NCBI RefSeq assembly: GCF_029267215.1 | Contig: NZ_JARIDH010000025.1 | Coordinates: forward strand, 1-64,000 | Length of the DNA: 64,000 bases | Origin: Clostridium sp. | GTDB taxonomy: Bacteria; Bacillota; Clostridia; Clostridiales; Clostridiaceae | Direction of reading: 5' to 3' | Shown: one piece after another, positions 1 to 8,057 of the stretch | How positions within the stretch are numbered: position 1 is the stretch's first letter | Layout of the letters: every line of letters starts with the position of its first letter | Translations under genes and position numbers: made by a program | The notes under the pieces: model-generated | Told to the model about the DNA's origin: nothing | Database searches by the model: none | What the model saw: only the letters and a program-made list of their open reading frames with translations

Positions 1-768
1 AAACATATCCCACATTTCCTCTGGTGATTTTAAATAGAATTGGTCAGATGGATATCTTCTTCTGTTTGGATCATCCACAGTTTTTCCAGTTTGTATGCAC
101 ATAAGTATGTCATGTGCCTTTGAATCTTCCTGATTTATATAGTGGACATCATTTGTTGCAACTAAAGGAATATTAAGCTCTTTAGCTAATTTTATATTTA
201 CCTCATTAACTTTTTTTTGCTCTTCTATTCCATGGTTTTGAAGTTCTAAGTAAAATCCATCCTTAAATGTATCTTTATAAAATATTGCAGCTTCTCTAGC
301 TTTATCTATATTTCCATTTAAAATAGCTTTTTGAACTTCTCCCCCAAGACAAGCACTTAAAGCTATTATTCCTTCTGAATGTTCTTTTAAATATTCTCTA
401 TCAATTCTTGGTTTATAATAAAAGCCTTCAATAGATGCTACAGAAACAATTTTCATAAGGTTCTCATATCCCTTTTCATTCTTAACAAGAAGAACTAAGT
501 GATATGTTTTATTATCTTCATCATTGCTCTTTATCTTTCTAGACTTAGGCACAACATAAACTTCACATCCTAGTATAGGTTTTATGCCTTCTGCCTTAGC
601 CTCTTTATATAAGTCAACGCATCCATACATAACACCATGGTCAGTTAGTGCTATACTTTCCATTCCAAGTTCCTTTGCCCTTTTAATAAGTGGCTTTATC
701 TTTCCAGAACCATCAAGCAAACTATACCCAGAGTGCAGATGCAAGTGACAAAACTTCTTATCCCCCAT
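1..768 (-). CDS. dnaE: DNA polymerase III alpha subunit, N-terminal part (cut by window edge)
   Basis: This is the replicative polymerase catalytic subunit. Only the first 256 codons are present and the frame runs open off the left edge. Reading from the ATG at 768, the protein begins with a PHP domain: the motif HLHLHSGYSLLDG near residues 8-20, then ALTDHGVMYG, and further on ACLGGEV, YLELQNHG and ATNDVHY. These are typical of the PHP (phosphoesterase/exonuclease-like) domain that opens bacterial DnaE. A purine-rich GAAGGA lies just upstream of the ATG. Lack of a leading OB/exonuclease region argues for DnaE over PolC. Only the PHP part can be judged here. Confidence 0.93.
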   Translation of the reverse strand, partial: MGDKKFCHLHLHSGYSLLDGSGKIKPLIKRAKELGMESIALTDHGVMYGCVDLYKEAKAEGIKPILGCEVYVVPKSRKIKSNDEDNKTYHLVLLVKNEKGYENLMKIVSVASIEGFYYKPRIDREYLKEHSEGIIALSACLGGEVQKAILNGNIDKAREAAIFYKDTFKDGFYLELQNHGIEEQKKVNEVNIKLAKELNIPLVATNDVHYINQEDSKAHDILMCIQTGKTVDDPNRRRYPSDQFYLKSPEEMWDMF

Positions 769-1233
769 TTCCTTCACATCCTTTCATCTAATATTGTTTC
801 TATAAAATATTTTTAATCATATATAAAATGCTATTTTTTAAGTTTAAATCTTAAAAATAATCTCTATTTTTTTACTAAAGTAAACACTTAAAAATTATGT
901 TTTAAATTAAGTGTAATATATTAATTTTACCATATTACTAAGAAATACACTAAGAAAACTTTATTGTATTAATTCTAATTATTAACCTCTCAAGGAAAAA
1001 TAATCTTTTTATACAAACATATCTAATTTACCATATTAATTCTAACTATCGTTTCTTAAAATTCTAATTTATATGGTGAAATTATCAACATAATAATTTT
1101 TAATAGAGCTTAAAACCAGTTAATTTTTAAATAATATTAAAAACTTTTTATTATTTGTAAATAAAATAAAAACACCCATTTTTTTATGGAACAATTCTGT
1201 ATAATTTACTCTCTAATAGTTGAAAAAGGAGGG
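769..1233. other. Intergenic region, dnaE to sigma pseudogene
   Basis: Very AT-rich stretch without a credible ORF or strong hairpin. It must carry the dnaE promoter (minus strand) and the old promoter of the sigma-factor remnant. A TATAAT hexamer at 1200-1205 lies about 30 bases before the remnant's AGGAGG; no convincing -35 precedes it. Confidence 0.4.
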
Positions 1234-1674
1234 ATGATGTTGGAACTAATAATCTTTTTTAATAAAAATTCATTTAATAAAGTTTCGTATAAAAAATTAA
1301 CCAAAGAGAGATTGTCTCAAAACTTTGAACTATTAATAAAAGAAAATCTCACTTCTATGTATAGGGTAGCTAAAGGAATTTTAAAAGTTGAAGAAGATAT
1401 TGAAGATGCTATTCAAACTACTATTTTAATAGCCTTTAATAAAATTAATACTCTAAAGGATGAAAGGTATTTTAAAACATGGTTAATAAGAATTTTAATA
1501 AATTAGTGTAATAAAATCTATAAGAAAAATAAAAACACTCCAAAGGAGTTAAGTTCTGAATTATATATAACTGAAAACTATGAAAATATAGATTTATATG
1601 ATGCAATCAAATGTTTAAAAGAAGATTTAAAAGTAATAACAATACTTTTCTACTTCGAGGACATTTTATATTAG
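1234..1674 (+). pseudogene. ECF-type sigma factor remnant with in-frame stop
   Basis: The first 91 codons give a sigma-70 region 2 like that of SigV/SigW-type ECF factors: LTSMYRVAKGILK, EDIEDAIQTTILIAFNKI and TWLIRILIN. A TAG at 1504-1506 then interrupts the frame exactly where relatives have Glu in INEC. Reading through it gives CNKIYKKNKNTPKE and later ITILFYFEDILY, the start of region 4, before a second stop at 1672-1674. The region-4 helix-turn-helix is missing. An AAAGGAGGG sits at 1226-1233, so ATG 1234 or 1237 or TTG 1240 was the start. A GAG-to-TAG change plus loss of the 3' third makes a functional product very unlikely. Confidence 0.8.
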
Positions 1675-1678
1675 TTTT

Positions 1679-1766
1679 GTTCATTGCTTTTTTCTCCTTT
1701 CTTGAGGGGGATAAATGTTTTTTGCAAACTCATTGTATTCTCAAGTGTTGAAAAGAGCAATGTTCA
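1679..1766. repeat. Short insertion-like segment with imperfect terminal inverted repeats
   Basis: The sequence around 1679-1694 (GTTCATTGCTTTTTTC) is matched in inverse by GAAAAGAGCAATG at 1750-1762, 12 of 13 positions. It sits exactly where region 4 of the sigma pseudogene is lost, so it may be a small non-autonomous element or a deletion scar. No target duplication is obvious. Confidence 0.35.
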
Positions 1767-1808
1767 TTTAACTTAACAGATCGGATAATATTTAAGGGGT
1801 ATTTATTT

Positions 1809-2487
1809 ATGAAAGATGATTTTGATAGAAAACTTTTTGAAATGGCTAGAGAATCTAAAGTAAAAGAACCAAATGCTTTAAAAGCCAAAGTTGATTATAC
1901 CTGTAAAAAACTTAATTAATAAAGAAATACAGGCTAATAAGAACTCAATTTTAATATCCTCAGTAAAAAAATATCCTACCTCCATAGTTATTGACTATGA
2001 TGAAAAATTTAATAATCCAGAAAACAAATTATCTTTTATACTTTGGCATGAAACTTTAGGTAAAATTAATTATTTACTTCCTAACACTCCTGGGAAATTA
2101 TATATAGTTCCTAAAACTAGAAGTAAACTCAATGTAGATAACCTTATAAAAGAATCTATGCCTTTATCAATAGGAGAAACTAAAACTTTTGGAAAAGTTG
2201 GAAAAGTATCCATAGAAAATATAGAAACTAAAGATGGGAAAACTTATATGTCAATAAGAAAAATAGGTGATGTAGATTCTTATGATTTTAATATTATAAA
2301 AAAAGAAAATATTAATTCAAGACTTAATATGTATGAGTATGAAACAAAAGTTCTAGGCATACTAGATACCATAACAACATATGTTATACCAGACTTCACC
2401 GCTGATGCTGATTACCTTTTAGAATATGAGTATATTTCAAATGATGATATTGAAATATTATATGATCAAATAATAGAAATAAATTAA
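1809..2487 (+). pseudogene. Anti-sigma factor remnant (DUF4179/DUF5643-like), frameshifted
   Basis: An AAGGGG at 1795-1799 precedes ATG 1809, which opens a frame reading MKDDFDRKLFEMARESK and stopping at 1917-1919. The stretch from 1891 to 2487 in another frame encodes about 198 residues (TFGKVGKVSIENIETKDGK, LLEYEYISNDDIEIL) resembling the extracellular C-terminal domain of DUF4179-type anti-sigma proteins. A full-length relative would have a membrane helix between these parts; none is present, so there is an internal deletion plus a frameshift. Its position directly after the sigma remnant fits a sigma/anti-sigma operon. The family assignment is by resemblance and moderate in certainty; the broken state is clear. 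Confidence 0.6.
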
Positions 2488-2576
2488 TTCAAACTCATTT
2501 GTTTTTACTGAAACTTAACTTAATTTCGTAAAATTAATCAATTTAAATATTTAGCTAAATTAATATTAAAACTAAA

Positions 2577-2615
2577 TTAAGCCTATATTAAAATAAAATT
2601 TTAATATAGGCTTAA
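2577..2615. terminator. Bidirectional terminator
   Basis: An 18-bp stem (TTAAGCCTATATTAAAAT and its complement) with a 3-base loop lies between the convergent anti-sigma remnant and the lipoprotein gene. It can serve both strands. Confidence 0.75.
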
Positions 2616-2619
2616 ATTC

Positions 2620-3174
2620 TTATTTAAAACTATTTCTTGCTGCATCTATAGATTCTTGAACTTTAACTCTAGCATCATATGCAGATTTTTCAATACCTTT
2701 CATTGCACCAATAAACTCATCTTTAGGCATTGCTAATATTTTATTTCTATTAGCATCTAAATCGTTTTCGACTGTACTTATAGACATTTTTAAATTATCT
2801 ATATTCTCAACTATTTTTCTATTGGCATCATTAACTTTTCCATCTGATGGAGACACTTTACTATTAAGCTCATTTTTTAAATTTGTAAGTTCAGTATCTA
2901 AGTTTTTATAATATTTTTCATATTCTTTATAAGTTTCTTGCTTAGTATCCTCTGTTACCTTTGAAAAATCATATTCTGTACCTAAATTTACATCACCAAT
3001 ATAAGTTTTTATTTTTTCTTCTAGCATTGTTTTATATTCAGCTGGAGTTGTTGCTGATAATTCTGAGTTCTTTGTCATTTCATCAGTCTTTTTTGTACAT
3101 CCAACCATACCTATAATTCCAAAAACCATTGCTCCTACTAAAAGCCAAATTGTCTTTTTAAAATTTTTTACCAT
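2620..3174 (-). CDS. Putative lipoprotein of unknown function
   Basis: 184 residues. The N-terminus has Lys residues, a hydrophobic segment (residues 9-25) and a lipobox MVGC with Cys26, so it should be a diacylglyceryl-anchored lipoprotein exposed outside the cell. The mature part is charged, helical and coiled-coil-like, with many Lys/Glu/Asn and no Cys or recognisable enzymatic motif. A GTGGAGG ribosome binding site lies 8 bases before the ATG. It is transcribed alone: whiA upstream ends in its own terminator. Function is not recognised. Confidence 0.75.
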   Translation of the reverse strand: MVKNFKKTIWLLVGAMVFGIIGMVGCTKKTDEMTKNSELSATTPAEYKTMLEEKIKTYIGDVNLGTEYDFSKVTEDTKQETYKEYEKYYKNLDTELTNLKNELNSKVSPSDGKVNDANRKIVENIDNLKMSISTVENDLDANRNKILAMPKDEFIGAMKGIEKSAYDARVKVQESIDAARNSFK

Positions 3175-3283
3175 ATTAATGCCTCCACTTAAAATAATAT
3201 TTTTTCAAAATTATCTTCCCCATAAAAACAAATTAATATTATTCCATTTAGCAGGTATTTTTTTCATAAAAAAACTTTTAAGT

Positions 3284-3317
3284 TTTTTTAACAGCAAATT
3301 TAATATTCGCTGTTAAA
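3284..3317 (-). terminator. whiA terminator
   Basis: On the minus strand TTTTAACAGCGAA pairs with the following TTTGCTGTTAAAA and is followed by a run of T, about 30 bases after the whiA stop. Confidence 0.75.
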
Positions 3318-3347
3318 ATAATTACTTAAAAGATTTTAAAAACTCTG

Positions 3348-4298
3348 CTAGAAGTTGCCTGTTCTAAGCTCTTCAGCTATTTTTTCAATTTTTCTTAATC
3401 TATGGTTTACACCTGATTTCCCTACAGGTGGTTCTAACATTTCACCAAGTTCTTTTAATGATTCCTCAGGATATGTTAACCTAAGTTCTGCCACTTCCCT
3501 AAGATTTTTTGGAAGTCTAGCAAGACCTATTTCTCTTTCAATAAGTTTTATACTTTCTACCTGTCTTACAGCTGCATTTACTGTTTTACTTAAGTTAGCA
3601 GTTTCACAGTTTACAAGTCTATTAACATTATTTCTCATCTCTTTCATGATCCTAATGTTTTCTAATTCTAGAAGGGCAGTGTGAGCACCTATTATGTTTA
3701 ATAAATCTACTATTTGCTCTCCTTCTTTTATGTAAACTATAAAACTATTTTTTCTTTGAATTACCTTTGACTTTAAACCAAAAGTATTAACAAGCTTACC
3801 TAAATCCTCAGCATACTCTTGTGAATGTGTAACAAATTCTAAGTGATATGTTTTTTCGGGGTTACTTATACTTCCTCCCCCTATAAACGCTCCTCTTATA
3901 TATGCCTTCTTCTTTTCTTCTGTATCAACTAAATCTTCATCTATATGATAGTCTAAAGACATTATTCCATCTACTTCTCTTAAGATTCCTGTTATTTCAA
4001 GTAGTTTCTTTACTCCCATATCCTCAGTTATAACAACCATATATATGTTGTTTTTCTTTAAAGAATTACTCTTCTTAACCATAAGCTTTGCATGTATATC
4101 AAAGTAATCTTTTAATATGGTAAACATTAATCTTGCAGATGCAGGATTTTCTGTTGTCATTTTGAAACTTATTTGTCTACCACTAAAAGCTAGTGTTCCA
4201 CAAACTTTCATGATAGCTGATATTTGAGCAAGAGCTTCATCCTTTGATATATCAATATATCTACATATTTCTCCCTTTACTTTTGCTGAAAATGACAT
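3348..4298 (-). CDS. whiA: DNA-binding protein WhiA
   Basis: 316 residues, the usual length. WhiA combines an N-terminal degenerate LAGLIDADG-homing-endonuclease fold (AYIRGAFIGGGSISNP near 133-148) with a C-terminal helix-turn-helix (LREVAELRLTYPEESLKELG, then GKSGVNHRLRKIEKIA). In actinobacteria it controls sporulation septation; in Firmicutes it affects division and chromosome segregation. It is the last gene of rapZ-yvcK-whiA, and its start overlaps the end of yvcK by 22 bases, with GGAAGGAG inside yvcK as ribosome binding site. Both sequence and context are diagnostic. Confidence 0.96.
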   Translation of the reverse strand: MSFSAKVKGEICRYIDISKDEALAQISAIMKVCGTLAFSGRQISFKMTTENPASARLMFTILKDYFDIHAKLMVKKSNSLKKNNIYMVVITEDMGVKKLLEITGILREVDGIMSLDYHIDEDLVDTEEKKKAYIRGAFIGGGSISNPEKTYHLEFVTHSQEYAEDLGKLVNTFGLKSKVIQRKNSFIVYIKEGEQIVDLLNIIGAHTALLELENIRIMKEMRNNVNRLVNCETANLSKTVNAAVRQVESIKLIEREIGLARLPKNLREVAELRLTYPEESLKELGEMLEPPVGKSGVNHRLRKIEKIAEELRTGNF

Positions 4299-5647
4299 GT
4301 TTGCTCCTTCCTATTTAAAGTTTCTCTTTTCTTAATTCTTTGTGATAAGTATATATACTCTAATATTTTCTTCCTATCATATAATAAATGTTTTTCCATT
4401 ATTGTTTCAATGATAAGTTGTGCTAAATATTCCGAATTATGCCTTATATAGTCACCTTTTACTCTTGTTAAATCTCCTTCGACTACGCATAATCCCATTT
4501 TTTTCAGATTATCTATATCTAATTCAACAAGCTCAGAATTTTTTTCTAAATATTTTTCTTTTAACTTATTAGATATATCTTTTGAGTTGGCAATTATACA
4601 ATCTACTATTCCTTTTCCACAGTGATCTAATAAAACTTGAATATGATCTGAAACCTTAAAACCATCAGTTTCCCCTGGTTGGGTCATAATATTACAATTG
4701 TATATTTTAAATGCCTTACTCTTTTTAATTGCTTTTGTTATATCTTTTACTAAAAGATTAGGAAGCACACTTGTATAAAGACTTCCAGGCCCTAATACTA
4801 TGGCATCAGCATCTTCTATGGCATTCAAAGCTCTACCTAAGGCCTTTGCATCCTCTGGTATTATTCTAAGTCTTTTTATAGGACTATTTTGATCTATAAC
4901 CTCTTCTCCAATTATAGATTCACCTCTAACTATATGACCATTAATAAGCTCAGCTTCTAAAATCATATTTTCTAATGTTACAGGCAAAACTTCCCCTTTA
5001 ACAGCAAGTACAGAACTCATTTTTTGGACAGCATCCTCAAAATTTTCTGAAATTCCATCCATGGCTGCTAAAAATAAATTTCCAAAACTCTGGCCCTTTA
5101 GTCTACCATCATTAAATCTATATTGCAATAGTTCATTCATTAATGGTTCAGTATTTGCAAGTGCTAATATACAGTTTCTTATATCCCCTGGTGGAAGCAT
5201 TCCTAAATCTTCTCTTAAAATTCCAGAACCACCACCATCATCTCCAACTGTAACAATAGCAGTTATATTAGAAGTATAATGTTTTAATCCTCTAAGCATA
5301 GTAGATAGACCTGTTCCCCCTCCAATAACAACAATTTTAGGCCCTTTAACTAAAAGTCTATCATCTTCAATTAAATCTTCTAAATCATCTTCCTCAATAG
5401 ATAAATTTATATATCCTTTATTTATTAATGAAACTACAGATTTTACACACCAAATAATAGATTTATATCCAACTAATCCTGAAAATACTATTAAAGTAAT
5501 AAATATAGCTTTATCTTGTATTGTCGTAATATGTCTATCATTAATAAGCTGTGCTATAGCAATTGCCATTGTTATCGTAGATGCTAAAGCCAAAAATATG
5601 TATCTTTTAACCTTGATACCAGGCTTTAGCATTTTTTTCATCATCAT
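4277..5647 (-). CDS. yvcK: Gluconeogenesis factor family protein YvcK (CofD-like)
   Basis: 456 residues. Two membrane helices (about 14-35 and 45-67) precede a cytosolic CofD-like Rossmann domain opening with VVIGGGTGLSTMLRGL, followed by VTVGDDGGGSGILRE and PPGDIRNCILAL. In Bacillus subtilis YvcK binds UDP-GlcNAc and is needed for growth on gluconeogenic carbon sources and for normal cell shape. The N-terminal membrane anchor is an extension relative to the B. subtilis protein, which lacks it, and is seen in many clostridial homologues. It lies 26 bases after rapZ and overlaps whiA, so it is in one operon. GAGGGG precedes the start; the first of three ATG codons is assumed. Confidence 0.94.
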   Translation of the reverse strand: MMMKKMLKPGIKVKRYIFLALASTITMAIAIAQLINDRHITTIQDKAIFITLIVFSGLVGYKSIIWCVKSVVSLINKGYINLSIEEDDLEDLIEDDRLLVKGPKIVVIGGGTGLSTMLRGLKHYTSNITAIVTVGDDGGGSGILREDLGMLPPGDIRNCILALANTEPLMNELLQYRFNDGRLKGQSFGNLFLAAMDGISENFEDAVQKMSSVLAVKGEVLPVTLENMILEAELINGHIVRGESIIGEEVIDQNSPIKRLRIIPEDAKALGRALNAIEDADAIVLGPGSLYTSVLPNLLVKDITKAIKKSKAFKIYNCNIMTQPGETDGFKVSDHIQVLLDHCGKGIVDCIIANSKDISNKLKEKYLEKNSELVELDIDNLKKMGLCVVEGDLTRVKGDYIRHNSEYLAQLIIETIMEKHLLYDRKKILEYIYLSQRIKKRETLNRKEQTCHFQQK

Positions 5648-5673
5648 AATCTATATCCCCTCTAAAATAAATA

Positions 5674-6558
5674 TTATAATTTTCTACTACCTCTATTTAT
5701 ATCCTCATTAATATCTCTATGTTCTAAGCTTACACTATAGTTTTTAGCTAAAAGCTCTTTATATAAAGCATTAGCTATAGCAACTGATCTATGTCTACCT
5801 CCTGTACAACCAATAGAAATTATAAGCTGTCTTTTTCCTTCTTTTATATAGTTTGGAATTAAAAATTCGGACATATCAGTAAGTTTTTCTAAGAAACCTT
5901 TAGTCTCTTCCTGTGCAAGAACATAATTTTTAACTGGTTCATCTTCTCCTGAAAATGGCTTTAACTCCGGTATATAAAATGGATTTGGTATAAATCTAAC
6001 ATCAAATACTAAGTCAGAGTCTGATGGTATTCCATATTTGAATCCAAAAGATAAAACAGTTATTGAAAGATTCTGTTCTACTGGCTTCCCATCTCCATAT
6101 AAAAGATTTATCTTCTCTCTTAAATTTCTTATAGGATAATTTGATGTATCTATTATATTATCTGCTCTATCCTTAAGTTCTCTAAGCCTCATTCTTTCTT
6201 CACTTATACCAGTTATAATTCTTCCGTCTGGTGAAAGTGGATGACTTCTTCTAGTTTCTTTAAATCTCTTAACTAAAACCTCATCAGAAGCCTCTAAGAA
6301 TAATATTTCATAATTAAAATTATTAGCCTTTAAATATTCTATACTTTCAAATAAATCATCAAAGAATATTCCTCCTCTAATATCAATTACTAAAGCTATT
6401 TTATCTATTTTTCCTTCACTTTGAACACAAGCTTCTGCAAACTTAGGTATTAATTTTGGTGGTAAGTTATCCACACAAAAGTATCCTAAATCTTCTAAAC
6501 TTCTTGTTGCCTCTGTTTTTCCAGCCCCTGAAAGACCAGTTACTATTACAAATCTCAT
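5674..6558 (-). CDS. rapZ: RNase adapter / nucleotide-binding protein RapZ (YvcJ)
   Basis: 294 residues, typical length. The Walker A motif [10 protein letters not shown] is at residues 8-17, and the C-terminal domain carries [17 protein letters not shown], the signature of the RapZ/YvcJ family. In E. coli RapZ directs RNase E to the GlmZ sRNA in response to glucosamine-6-phosphate; in Gram-positives YvcJ is a nucleotide-hydrolysing protein linked to competence, and the RNA role is unproven. It is the first gene of the operon with yvcK and whiA. Ribosome binding site TAGGAGGA precedes the ATG. Confidence 0.95.
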   Translation of the reverse strand: MRFVIVTGLSGAGKTEATRSLEDLGYFCVDNLPPKLIPKFAEACVQSEGKIDKIALVIDIRGGIFFDDLFESIEYLKANNFNYEILFLEASDEVLVKRFKETRRSHPLSPDGRIITGISEERMRLRELKDRADNIIDTSNYPIRNLREKINLLYGDGKPVEQNLSITVLSFGFKYGIPSDSDLVFDVRFIPNPFYIPELKPFSGEDEPVKNYVLAQEETKGFLEKLTDMSEFLIPNYIKEGKRQLIISIGCTGGRHRSVAIANALYKELLAKNYSVSLEHRDINEDINRGSRKL

Positions 6559-6756
6559 ACTTAATCCTCCTAAATATAATTTGTATTTTATTTAAAATCA
6601 ACTTATAAATCTAATTAGTTACTTTCTCTTTTAACTAAAATTTAGATAATTCTCTCACCTCAAGAAATAAAGATCTTATTAGGTCAATTTAAAACATAAT
6701 AAATGCTTTAATCAACTAGTAATTAAAGCAAATAAACTACCTTTATTATATAAATT

Positions 6757-6794
6757 ATAGCATAAAAAAGGTAATGATTACTTTTTTATGCTAT
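6757..6794. promoter_or_regulatory. Palindrome overlapping a candidate rapZ-operon promoter
   Basis: ATAGCATAAAAAAGGTAAT is followed by its near-exact complement ATTACTTTTTTATGCTAT. The minus-strand half ends in TGCTATAAT, an extended -10 element pointing toward rapZ. It could be an operator or simply a hairpin; no U-tract follows on the minus strand. Confidence 0.4.
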
Positions 6795-6948
6795 CACATT
6801 TTTAAGATTATTAAAACTTAAATATTATAACCTAAATATATACCTACATTTTAGTAAATCTAAATATTTTTATCCTATATTTTCTAATCTGAAAATTAAA
6901 ATATTTAAACAATCAACATTAATCTAACTTCTAATTTAAATTCTTTTA

Positions 6949-6990
6949 AACAAAATAGAGCCTATATAAAATATATAGGCTCTATTTTGT
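6949..6990 (-). terminator. murB terminator
   Basis: AAACAAAATAGAGCCTATAT pairs with its exact complement across a short loop and ends in TATTTTG on the minus strand, immediately after the murB stop. Confidence 0.85.
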
Positions 6991-7911
6991 TTATTCTTCA
7001 TCTCTACCGATTATTCTAACCTCTGTATGAAGATCAACATCAAAATTCTCTTTTACTGTTTTTTGAACATGGGCAATAACATCTAATACATCTTTAGCAG
7101 TTGCTCCACCTTTATTTATTACAAATCCAGAATGTTTTTCTGAAACAGCAGCTCCTCCAATTGAAAAACCTTTTAATCCTGAATCTTGTATAAGCTTTCC
7201 TGCAAAATATCCAACTGGTCTTTTGAATGTACTTCCTGCTGATGGATATTCTAAAGGTTGCTTGCTCTCTCTCTTATTTGTAAGATCATCAATTTTATCC
7301 TTTATGCTAACATACTCACCTTTTTCAAGCTCCACTGTAGCTTCTAAAACAACATATCCTTTTTTCATAACTGATGAACTTCTATACCCTAATTCTAACT
7401 CATCTTTACTTAAAACTCTTATATTTAAATTATCATCAATAACTTTAGCAGACTGGATTACATGAGCCATTTCTCCATCATAAGCACCAGCATTCATAAA
7501 TACAGCTCCACCTATACTTCCTGGTATTCCACAGGCAAATTCAAATCCTCTTAAATTATTCTCTAATGCTGCCTTTGACACATCTTTTAACAACGCTCCA
7601 CTTTGAGCTGTAACACAGTGTCCTTCTGCAATTACTCTATTAAGTTTATTAAACTTAATAACAACTCCAGATACTCCACCATCTTTAACTAAAATATTAG
7701 AACCGTTACCTAAAATAAAGTACGGTACATTATTTTCCTTGCAAAGTTTTAAAGTTTTAACTACTTGTTCCTCAGTTACAGGAGTTACTAGTATATCAGC
7801 TGGCCCTCCTACTTTAAAATAAATATGTTCACGCATTGGAGAATCCATAATAATATCTTCTTTATTATAAAACTCACTTAATAATTTATAAAACTCCATG
7901 TATTGATTCAT
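6991..7911 (-). CDS. murB: UDP-N-acetylenolpyruvoylglucosamine reductase
   Basis: About 306 residues from ATG 7911. MurB reduces UDP-GlcNAc-enolpyruvate to UDP-MurNAc with NADPH, using FAD, in cytosolic peptidoglycan precursor synthesis. Seen are the FAD-binding stretches [14 protein letters not shown] and [11 protein letters not shown], the [20 protein letters not shown] signature, GYRSS, the conserved SAGSTFKRP with the proton-donating Ser, and the closing LHTEVRIIG. It is a type II MurB by length. The frame is open 21 codons further up to 7974, but GAGGAG lies 7 bases before ATG 7911, which I prefer. A separate transcript is likely because strong hairpins flank it. Confidence 0.95.
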   Translation of the reverse strand: MNQYMEFYKLLSEFYNKEDIIMDSPMREHIYFKVGGPADILVTPVTEEQVVKTLKLCKENNVPYFILGNGSNILVKDGGVSGVVIKFNKLNRVIAEGHCVTAQSGALLKDVSKAALENNLRGFEFACGIPGSIGGAVFMNAGAYDGEMAHVIQSAKVIDDNLNIRVLSKDELELGYRSSSVMKKGYVVLEATVELEKGEYVSIKDKIDDLTNKRESKQPLEYPSAGSTFKRPVGYFAGKLIQDSGLKGFSIGGAAVSEKHSGFVINKGGATAKDVLDVIAHVQKTVKENFDVDLHTEVRIIGRDEE

Positions 7912-8057
7912 ATCCAAACTCCTCAATTTTAAATTTAATATCCCAATTAAATAGTATATCTTAATTCTTGACATATTTTCAATATTTAGTCCATTATTTT
8001 ATTTCTTTATGTCATATTATTATATATATTATCTTAAGTCAATTTTGTTAATAAAAA

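Larger units (their letters stand above)
6559..6990. other. Intergenic region between rapZ and murB
   Basis: It contains the murB terminator (6949-6990), a near-perfect 38-base palindrome (6757-6794) and a smaller hairpin with TGCTTTAAT arms at 6702-6729. No ORF is credible. The rapZ operon promoter must lie here: on the minus strand an extended -10 (TGCTATAAT) abuts the palindrome at 6754-6762. Confidence 0.5.

Noticed and set aside
1112..1123. CCAGTT-containing stretch resembling half a VirR box
   Set aside because: Only a single half site without the second half, and the remaining consensus does not match.
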